The notes under the pieces: model-generated
What the model was told of the DNA's origin: nothing
Seen by the model: only the letters and a program-made list of their open reading frames with translations
The model's database searches: none
Source: Euryarchaeota archaeon UBA561
GTDB taxonomy: Archaea; Thermoplasmatota; Poseidoniia; Poseidoniales; Poseidoniaceae
DNA: 5,318 nt
Direction of reading: 5' to 3'
Assembly: GCA_002502295.1 (NCBI GenBank)
Contig: DANX01000079.1
Span: 1-5,318, forward strand
Shown here: positions 1-5,318 of the stretch, piece after piece
Layout: each line of letters opens with the position of its first letter
Numbering within the stretch: the stretch's first letter is position 1
Position numbers and translations under genes: made by a program

Positions 1-72
1 ATTGACACGCCATCCTTTCTTGTTTGGGATGAAGTGACCCCACCCGCCATAGTAATAGGTGTGAGGTTGTGA
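1..72 (+). CDS. possible C-terminal tail of an upstream gene (partial)
   Basis: Frame 1 is open from the window edge to a TGA at 70-72 and reads as a mixed hydrophobic peptide ending AIVIGVRL. The other two forward frames hit a stop within about 36 bases. If real, this is the last 23 codons of a gene on the same strand, ending 45 bases before the ATPase. The absence of a visible promoter in 73-117 would fit co-transcription. The fragment is too short to identify, and two minus-strand frames are also open across this stretch, so being open is weak evidence. Confidence 0.25.
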   Translation: MDTPSFLVWDEVTPPAIVIGVRL

Positions 73-106
73 GCACGGAGATGTCCATGCCCATGTGGCA
101 AGGTCG

Positions 107-112
107 GGTGAG
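107..112 (+). promoter_or_regulatory. ribosome binding site of the P-type ATPase (GGTGAG)
   Basis: GGTGAG lies five bases before the ATG at 118. GGTGA is complementary to the conserved 3' end of 16S rRNA, in the portion often used by archaea but also available in bacteria. It supports the ATG at 118 over the overlapping out-of-frame ATG at 95. Confidence 0.55.
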
Positions 113-117
113 CCGCC

Positions 118-3012
118 ATGGAAGAGTATTGGCACAATCTCTCAATCGATGAAAGCCTCGTCGCACAACAGAGTTCTACAAACGGTCTATCCGTTGACGA
201 TGTTGTTGAACGACGGAGTAAATTTGGATTCAACAAGTTGGACGAACAGGAAAAAACATCGGCCTTTCTTCGATTTTTGTCCCAATACAACGATCCGCTC
301 AACTACCTCTTGATCGGTGCGGCTTTGGTGGCTTTGGCGATTAAGCCAGACCATCCTGGGGATGCGATTTTCATCTTTATCGTGTTGACGGCCAACGCTG
401 TCTTCGGTTATTGGCAAGAGACGCAAGCCGAACAAGCCATGGATTCTCTGAAGCAAATGTCCATCTCGAATTGCGTCGTGATACGCGGTGATTACGAAAG
501 TGAAGTGCCGACATCGGACTTGGTGCCTGGCGATGTCGTTCGGCTTGAACAAGGATTGAATGTGCCAGCAGACGTTCGCTTGCTGTGGTCGCAACATTGC
601 AAAATTGATGAATCAGCATTGACGGGAGAATCCTTGACAATACGGAAAACGATTGAGCCTCTGCCTGTAGACGCTGTACTCGCCGACCGAAACAATATGG
701 CGTTCATGGGGACCACCGTTTCGTCCGGCCGCGGCCTCGGATTGGTTGTCGCTACGGGCATGAAAACGGAACTAGGTAAAATTGCCAGCAACATCGCAGA
801 TGCACAAACGCCGAAAACGCCGTTGGAGCTGAAGCTTGAAAGTCTTGGAAAGTTCCTGGCTTTTATCGCACTCATCGTTGCCGTACTGTTGGTTTCGTTG
901 AACCTTCTCGTGTCGTATGCCAAACCCGATGTGAATCTCAAAGAGGTCGTTGTCCAGCAATTCATTATTGCCATATCGATTTTTATTGCCATTGTACCAG
1001 AGGGCCTTCCCATTATTTTGGTCATAACACTTTCACTTGGTATGCGGAACATGGCGAAGCACAAAGCCATCATCCGTCGCATGAAGGCTGTGGAGACGCT
1101 TGGTTCAACGACCGTTATTTGTTCTGATAAAACCGGTACACTCACCAAAAATCAAATGACGGTGCGAAAAATTGTCACATTGAATCACACCTACCAAGTC
1201 ACTGGGGAGGGATTTGAGCCGCATGGACATTTGTTGGAGGACGGCGCTGAATTAACGGACTCGGATCTTTCCACCTCACAATCAGAACTTGGCTTCCGGC
1301 TTTTAGGCGCCTGCTTATCACTCTGCCATAATTCCAACATTGTCAAATCTGACGGCCATTGGCTAGCCATCGGTGATCCAACCGACTCAGCGTGTGCCGT
1401 CGCAGGGTGGAAAATCAACGGGGATGTGAAGAAATTTTCTCATCGGCACCCCCGCTTGAATGAATTCTTCTTTGATTCCGTCCGCAAGCGAATGAGTGTA
1501 GTGCACGAATATGAGGGCGAACAATGGATTTTTTCAAAGGGTAGCGCCGGTGGCTTCCGGGATATTGCGAACAAAAAAATTGTTGGCAATTCCATCGTTC
1601 CGCTTACGGATGACGATCGAAAAGCCATCTCTGCAATGAACGATGAAATGGGTTCCAATGCGATGCGCGTCATTGCGATTCTCGCCCGTCGTGTTGTTGA
1701 CGGAGAAGATATTGAAGCCATTGATACAGTGGAAAGCGACCTGATTTACCTGGGTTTAATCGGCATCATGGACCCTCCCAGACCAGAGGTAAAAGAGGCG
1801 ATAGCAACGTGTCTGCGCGCAGGCATCAAGGTGAAAATGATCACCGGTGATCAACAGATGACCGCAGCAGCCATTGGCTCTGAACTCAACATCAGTTCAG
1901 CCTCGACGTCATCAATTGACGGAAAAGAACTGGCGTTGTTGAGCGATGAAGAACTTCTCAAAACCACCGGTGGCGTTTCCATATACTCGCGTGTCACGCC
2001 AGACCAGAAAATGCGCATTGTGTCCTCATTGCAAGAACAAGGCGAGATTGTTGCCATGACCGGAGACGGTGTTAACGATGCCCCTGCTCTTTCTGGGGCC
2101 AACATTGGAATTGCCATGGGTATCGCCGGAACAGACGTCGCAAAGGATGCCGCAGACATGGTCCTGCAAGACGACAATTTTGCCAACATCGTCCATGCAG
2201 TTGAGGAGGGCAGGAAAATATACCAAAACATACGCAACTTTGTCAGGTATCAAGTTTCGACGAACGTCGCTGCTGTTTCGCTTCTCGTTCTGGCGACCCT
2301 GTTCTTTGGCCCTGAAGCACTGCCACTGACAGCAACGCAAATTTTGGTCATCAACATTCTGATGGATGGACCACCGGCTGTGGCTCTGGGTGTCGAAAAG
2401 AAGCACGGGAACGTGATGGACCGTCCACCGCGACCGGTCGACGAAGGTCTGCCCAGCGGCCGCGATATTTCGCTCATTTTCTACCTTGGCGCCGTGATGA
2501 TGATTGGATCGCTGGCCGTGTTCTACCTCGCAGGAGGGGCATTAGCAGATCCGAGCAACCAATGCGGATTGATTCCAACTGAAACCACCACGAGTGCCTT
2601 CGATATGGAGCGATGCTTAGCAGGCGATGAAGCTGCCATCGACGATTGGCAAGCGTACGCAGATGGTCACTATCATCATGCCCAAACAATGACATTTTCA
2701 GTGTTCATCGTGTATCAGCTGTTCAACGTGATGAACTGCCGGTCAAACGAAGAAAGTGTGTTTGAACTCGGTATCCTCTCAAACAAGGCGATCAACTATG
2801 CCTTGCTTATCTCATCAGGGTTGCTGATTTTCTTTGTTCAACTCGCAAACATTTCGATACCGCTTGTCGGTATTGAAATCGGGGCTCTTCTTTCGACCAA
2901 TACGCTTTCCCAAAACGATTGGATGGTCGTCGTACTCATTGCCTCCAGCGTGTTTATCATTGAGGAATTCCGAAAATTCATCGTAAAATCGAGGATGTTC
3001 GCTGTTCGTTAA
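118..3012 (+). CDS. Type II P-type cation ATPase, PMR1/SERCA-like, probable Ca2+ (or Mn2+) pump
   Basis: This 964-residue membrane pump has the full P-type ATPase order. It starts with a cation-ATPase N-terminal region (about 1-60). TGES (169-172) marks the actuator domain, and the phosphorylated Asp is D337 in DKTGT. The nucleotide domain has GDPT (419-422), F452 and K474. DPPR (552-555), TGD (576-578) and TGDGVNDAP (648-656) complete the ATP-hydrolysis core. Ten helices can be placed: M1 62-78, M2 83-102, M3 246-266, M4 282-308, M5 713-733, M6 739-760, M7 786-808, M8 858-874, M9 892-911, M10 934-951. Ion-site residues are E295 in M4 (PEGLP), N746 and D750 in M6 (NILMDGPPA), and N716 in M5. 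The position of SERCA site-I Glu771 is Ala719, as in yeast PMR1, which implies one ion per cycle. M5, M6 and M8 resemble PMR1 most closely, so Ca2+ export is the best guess. Mn2+ or another cation remains possible. The gene is intact, of usual length, and has no signal peptide. Confidence 0.93.
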   Translation: MEEYWHNLSIDESLVAQQSSTNGLSVDDVVERRSKFGFNKLDEQEKTSAFLRFLSQYNDPLNYLLIGAALVALAIKPDHPGDAIFIFIVLTANAVFGYWQETQAEQAMDSLKQMSISNCVVIRGDYESEVPTSDLVPGDVVRLEQGLNVPADVRLLWSQHCKIDESALTGESLTIRKTIEPLPVDAVLADRNNMAFMGTTVSSGRGLGLVVATGMKTELGKIASNIADAQTPKTPLELKLESLGKFLAFIALIVAVLLVSLNLLVSYAKPDVNLKEVVVQQFIIAISIFIAIVPEGLPIILVITLSLGMRNMAKHKAIIRRMKAVETLGSTTVICSDKTGTLTKNQMTVRKIVTLNHTYQVTGEGFEPHGHLLEDGAELTDSDLSTSQSELGFRLLGACLSLCHNSNIVKSDGHWLAIGDPTDSACAVAGWKINGDVKKFSHRHPRLNEFFFDSVRKRMSVVHEYEGEQWIFSKGSAGGFRDIANKKIVGNSIVPLTDDDRKAISAMNDEMGSNAMRVIAILARRVVDGEDIEAIDTVESDLIYLGLIGIMDPPRPEVKEAIATCLRAGIKVKMITGDQQMTAAAIGSELNISSASTSSIDGKELALLSDEELLKTTGGVSIYSRVTPDQKMRIVSSLQEQGEIVAMTGDGVNDAPALSGANIGIAMGIAGTDVAKDAADMVLQDDNFANIVHAVEEGRKIYQNIRNFVRYQVSTNVAAVSLLVLATLFFGPEALPLTATQILVINILMDGPPAVALGVEKKHGNVMDRPPRPVDEGLPSGRDISLIFYLGAVMMIGSLAVFYLAGGALADPSNQCGLIPTETTTSAFDMERCLAGDEAAIDDWQAYADGHYHHAQTMTFSVFIVYQLFNVMNCRSNEESVFELGILSNKAINYALLISSGLLIFFVQLANISIPLVGIEIGALLSTNTLSQNDWMVVVLIASSVFIIEEFRKFIVKSRMFAVR

Positions 3013-3015
3013 CGT

Positions 3016-3064
3016 TGGTGGAGTTAAGCACATCTTCTTGAAGAAGAAACGTCAGGAACCACCA
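3016..3064 (+). other. inverted repeats in the ATPase-mqnE gap
   Basis: TGGTGG (3016-3021) can pair with CCACCA (3059-3064), which includes the A of the first mqnE ATG. Nested inside is CTTCTT-G-AAGAAG (3034-3046), which can fold as a 4 bp stem with a 5-base loop. No T-run follows, so it does not look like an intrinsic terminator. The AGGA binding site (3054-3057) lies inside the outer loop. A role in mqnE translation is speculation, and repeats this short can arise by chance. Confidence 0.25.
3054..3057 (+). promoter_or_regulatory. ribosome binding site of mqnE (AGGA)
   Basis: AGGA lies six bases before the ATG at 3064 and nine before a second in-frame ATG at 3067. Both spacings are acceptable, so the true start may be either codon, a difference of one residue. 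Confidence 0.45.
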
Positions 3065-4275
3065 TGATGGCCAGTGCTCAACCTGCCCCGTTGGCAGGTG
3101 AAGACGCGTTCTGGCTTGAGCGACTTGATACCAGTCTGCGGTCCACAACATGGTCGCAGGCGTTGGCACCACTGGCCGAGAAACTTGCCCAAAACATTCC
3201 ACTCAGCATCCAAGACGGCATGACACTCTACCTCCATCCAGACTTGCATGAAGTGGGTGCGCTCGCTCACCATGTACGCTCGGCTCGCTTTGGAAATCGG
3301 GCATTTTTTAATTCCAATGTTCACATCAACCAAACCAACATGTGTGTGCTCGCATGCAGATTTTGCGCCTTTCGGCGAAGTCCCCGGGCAGACGATGCGT
3401 ATGCGATGTCCATTGATGAGTACATGGATGACCTCGCCAACTATGCTCACGCCATAGACGAGGTCCACTCCGTCGGAGGACTTCATCCCGAATGGGGGGT
3501 TGAACATTACGAAAACCTGTTTTCGCAAATCGCGCAAACGTATCCATCAATTTCCATCAAGGCTCTGACTGCGGTTGAAATCAAACACCTTGGCCAACGC
3601 TCATCGATGCCAACAAAGGAAGTATTAGCACGTCTCAAAGCCGCCGGATTGACCTCGCTGCCAGGCGGTGGCGCGGAGATTCTCGACGACGGGGTCCGCA
3701 AAATCATATGCAACGGTAAAGAGAGCTCTGCTGAGTACCTCCAGATTCACCGAGAAGCCCACGAAGTAGGTTTGCCTTCAAACTGCACCATGCTGTTTGG
3801 AACGATTGAGGCTTTGGAACAACGACTCCAACACATGATTTCCTTGAGGGAGCTCAATGCTTCAACCAAGGGATTCCAATGCTTCGTACCATACCCGTTC
3901 CTGCCCGATGATACCCGACTTCCACAAGCCCAATTAGCAACAGGTACCGAAGTCTTGCGTACCATCGCTGTCTCACGCCTGATGATCAACACCATACCTC
4001 ACATCAAAGCCTACCGAATGAACATCGGAGACCACCTCGCCGAACTCGCTCTCCAATTCGGTGCAGACGACATCGACGGCACGGTGCAGAAGGAGTCAAT
4101 CATGCACCTTGCTGGGTCTTCAGCGCCGCTTGATCATGACCGTGCTAAACTCGCTCGACTCATCAAAGACGCTGGATGTGAACCGATTCAACGCAACACG
4201 ACCTACACACAATTTGAACCCTACACTCCACCGGTCATCAAACGCCGACGCGTCCTTCCGATGGCGACTCAATGA
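3064..4275 (+). CDS. mqnE: Aminofutalosine synthase MqnE (radical SAM enzyme, menaquinone synthesis)
   Basis: MqnE couples 3-[(1-carboxyvinyl)oxy]benzoate to S-adenosylmethionine, giving 6-amino-6-deoxyfutalosine in the cytoplasm. The 403-residue protein carries the radical SAM 4Fe-4S motif CX3CX2C at C94, C98 and C101, within the family signature HINQTNMCVLACRFCAF. Further family marks are VGGLHPEWG (from V137), KALTAVEI, PGGGAEI (200-206), a conserved block around SNCTMLFG, SRLMINTIPHIKAY, and FGADDIDGT (332-340). KALTAVEI and DDIDGT separate it from MqnC, which reads about HGFSPPEI and GADDFGST at these places; CofH-type enzymes fit less well. The cluster Cys begin somewhat later than I recall for bacterial MqnE, suggesting an N-terminal extension of roughly 20 residues. 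A basic tail (KRRR) ends the protein. It sits 51 bases after the ATPase and 9 before mqnA. The start could be either of two adjacent ATGs (3064, 3067). Confidence 0.93.
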   Translation: MMASAQPAPLAGEDAFWLERLDTSLRSTTWSQALAPLAEKLAQNIPLSIQDGMTLYLHPDLHEVGALAHHVRSARFGNRAFFNSNVHINQTNMCVLACRFCAFRRSPRADDAYAMSIDEYMDDLANYAHAIDEVHSVGGLHPEWGVEHYENLFSQIAQTYPSISIKALTAVEIKHLGQRSSMPTKEVLARLKAAGLTSLPGGGAEILDDGVRKIICNGKESSAEYLQIHREAHEVGLPSNCTMLFGTIEALEQRLQHMISLRELNASTKGFQCFVPYPFLPDDTRLPQAQLATGTEVLRTIAVSRLMINTIPHIKAYRMNIGDHLAELALQFGADDIDGTVQKESIMHLAGSSAPLDHDRAKLARLIKDAGCEPIQRNTTYTQFEPYTPPVIKRRRVLPMATQ

Positions 4276-4284
4276 CGTGATGAC

Positions 4285-5082
4285 ATGGGCGCCACCTGGA
4301 CCTCGACGTTGGGTAGGGTGGCATTCATCAATTGCGACCCGCTTTACCATCGCCTCTCAAGCGACTGGAGCATTCTATCGGCGCCTCCATCTTGGCTGAC
4401 GGGACATGTTCTTCGACGAGACTGTATTCTCGCACCCATACCCGCTGCAGACTATGCGAAACACTCGGATGAGTTGATTCTCTTGCCCGACATTGGTATT
4501 GGTAGCCAAGGCGAGGTCGGCAGCGTGTTGTTGTTCGGCGGAGTACCGCTTGAATCCATGAAAACCATTGCATTACCAAGCGATTCAGCAACGTCCGTTG
4601 CGCTGTTGAAGCATCTCATCTCCAAGAAAGGGCACACGATAAACTACATTTCAACCGGGCCGGATTACGATTCCATGATGGCGATAGCGGATGGTGCCTT
4701 GCTCATCGGAGACCGAGCCTTGGAAGCAGCAAGGGAATTTCCTGAAATGGTCCAAATGGATCTTGGGACGGCTTGGATGAAGGAAGAAGGTTTGCCCATG
4801 ATCTTCGGTGTGTTCGTCGCACGAAAGGACACCCCTAAACCTCTCCTTCTCGCCGCTCACACCTCACTTTTGGAAAATCTTGTCCAATTTGAAAACGAAT
4901 CCAGCAAACGTCACGATGTTATTCAATGGTCAATGGAAAAATCCGGCCTCACATATGAGCGGCTCGACCAATATTACGGAGAAGTCTTCAACCGCCTCAA
5001 CAACCATCACCTTGATGGATTGTTTTGTTTCTTAAAACAGGCTTGTGGCATGACGGATGAACCTGAATTCGCTTGGTTGTAA
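4285..5082 (+). CDS. mqnA: Chorismate dehydratase MqnA (menaquinone synthesis)
   Basis: MqnA removes water from chorismate to give 3-[(1-carboxyvinyl)oxy]benzoate, the substrate of MqnE next door. The 265-residue protein has the periplasmic-binding-protein-like fold of the MqnA/MqnD family but no signal peptide, so it acts in the cytoplasm. Visible marks, in order, are GRVAFINCDPLY (10-21, the family's N-x-x-P near the start), IGSQGEVGSVLLF, SDSATSVALL (99-108, the usual S-x-TSVAL ligand loop), LLIGDRAL (139-146), DLGTAW (159-164), GLP (169-171), and a C-terminal YYGEVFNRL plus GLFCF that match the family's ending. Length is normal. It begins 9 bases after the mqnE stop, and GTGAT (4277-4281) directly before the ATG may serve as a binding site at short spacing, so translational coupling is likely. 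The DLGxxW and GLP blocks favour MqnA over MqnD. Confidence 0.9.
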   Translation: MGATWTSTLGRVAFINCDPLYHRLSSDWSILSAPPSWLTGHVLRRDCILAPIPAADYAKHSDELILLPDIGIGSQGEVGSVLLFGGVPLESMKTIALPSDSATSVALLKHLISKKGHTINYISTGPDYDSMMAIADGALLIGDRALEAAREFPEMVQMDLGTAWMKEEGLPMIFGVFVARKDTPKPLLLAAHTSLLENLVQFENESSKRHDVIQWSMEKSGLTYERLDQYYGEVFNRLNNHHLDGLFCFLKQACGMTDEPEFAWL

Positions 5083-5132
5083 TGAACGCGTCTGTATTCA
5101 AATTCAAACGGATGGTTCATGAAGGGCACACT

Positions 5133-5138
5133 GGTGGA
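5133..5138 (+). promoter_or_regulatory. ribosome binding site deciding the mqnD start (GGTGGA)
   Basis: GGTGGA lies seven bases before the ATG at 5146, a good position and match. The upstream in-frame ATG at 5119 has only a weak GGAT before it. This is why 5146 is preferred. Confidence 0.5.
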
Positions 5139-5145
5139 CAAAATC

Positions 5146-5318
5146 ATGGTCGTTGAACTACCTCTTGATGAATCAGGCAACAAAATTGTGCGTATTGGAC
5201 ATAGCCCTGACCCGGACGATGCCTTCATGTTTCACGCCATGACAACGAATGCGTTTCCTACCCCGGGCTACAATTTCGTGCACGAACTTCAAGACATTGA
5301 GACGCTTAATCATCGTGC
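5146..5318 (+). CDS. mqnD: MqnD-like 1,4-dihydroxy-6-naphthoate synthase, N-terminal part (cut by window end)
   Basis: The first 57 codons are visible and the frame is open at the window edge. After about 14 leading residues the protein reads VRIGHSPDPDDAFMFHAM and later HELQDIETLNHR. These match the N-terminal strand and the D-(I/V)-ETLN block of MqnD, which cleaves cyclic dehypoxanthine futalosine to 1,4-dihydroxy-6-naphthoate. Well-studied MqnD has SPCPNDTF where this has SPDPDDAF, so it belongs to a variant branch, which I recall being labelled only as MqnA/MqnD-family substrate-binding-like. Position 63 bases after mqnA supports the pathway role. The start is uncertain: ATG 5146 has the better binding site, while ATG 5119 would add nine residues. 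The rest of the protein, including most ligand-binding residues, lies outside the window. Confidence 0.78.
   Translation, partial: MVVELPLDESGNKIVRIGHSPDPDDAFMFHAMTTNAFPTPGYNFVHELQDIETLNHR

Noticed and set aside
2..30. TTGACA at 2-7 as a bacterial -35 box
   Set aside because: The spacing-appropriate region (about 24-30) reads TTTGGGAT, with no -10-like element, and no archaeal TATA box is visible before the ATPase either.
1..119. Minus-strand frame with ATGs at 119 and 50, a possible divergent gene start
   Set aside because: It is open to the window edge, but the peptide is unrecognisable, the sequence before either ATG has no clear binding site or promoter, and the opposite strand gives an equally good reading.
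95..313. Forward open frame starting at an ATG upstream of the ATPase
   Set aside because: It runs out of frame across the conserved ATPase N-terminal region, has a poor binding site, and its product looks like no protein.
492..1148. Long minus-strand open frame (218 codons) inside the ATPase
   Set aside because: It lies wholly opposite the conserved ATPase coding sequence, which includes the M4 and phosphorylation motifs. Its translation shows no recognisable domain, so it is a shadow frame.
3052..3537. Minus-strand open frame (161 codons) over the start of mqnE
   Set aside because: It covers the radical SAM Cys motif of mqnE on the other strand, shows no domain of its own, and is explained by the coding pattern of mqnE.
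5097..5108. Tandem TTCAAA TTCAAA between mqnA and mqnD
   Set aside because: Two copies of six AT-rich bases are expected by chance and match no known operator that I can name.

Overview
The window carries four same-strand genes, the last cut off by the window end: a type II P-type cation ATPase (118-3012), then mqnE (3064-4275), mqnA (4285-5082) and the 5' end of an mqnD-like gene (5146 to the end). All identifications come from reading motifs in the translations; no database search was run.

Layout. Bases 1-117 hold no complete gene. The first 72 bases read open in frame 1 and may be the tail of an upstream gene. The ATPase follows with a GGTGAG ribosome binding site. A 51-base gap with no visible promoter leads into mqnE. 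Only 9 bases separate mqnE from mqnA, so these two are almost certainly one transcript. A 63-base gap then leads to the mqnD-like gene, whose preferred start is set by a GGTGGA site.

How the genes work together. MqnA dehydrates chorismate to 3-[(1-carboxyvinyl)oxy]benzoate. MqnE, a radical SAM enzyme, joins that product to S-adenosylmethionine to give 6-amino-6-deoxyfutalosine. MqnD acts later and releases 1,4-dihydroxy-6-naphthoate. The window is therefore a cluster for menaquinone synthesis by the futalosine route, and the host probably respires with menaquinone. The middle steps (deaminase or nucleosidase, and the cyclase MqnC) are not in this window. The ATPase looks like the PMR1/SERCA group, with Ca2+ (possibly Mn2+) as the likely substrate and one predicted ion site. 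Its link to quinone synthesis is position only.

Organism. Coding is dense and on one strand, with short gaps, ATG starts, base composition near 50% GC by eye, and ribosome binding sites of the GGTGA type. The futalosine route occurs in many bacteria and some archaea. The MqnD motif SPDPDDAFMF differs from the SPCPNDTF form of well-studied bacterial MqnD. A marine Thermoplasmatota-like archaeon or an environmental bacterium would both fit, and the window alone does not decide. Nothing here looks like a mobile element, CRISPR array, RNA gene or clearly new system; it is an ordinary metabolic region with some points of enzyme detail worth checking.
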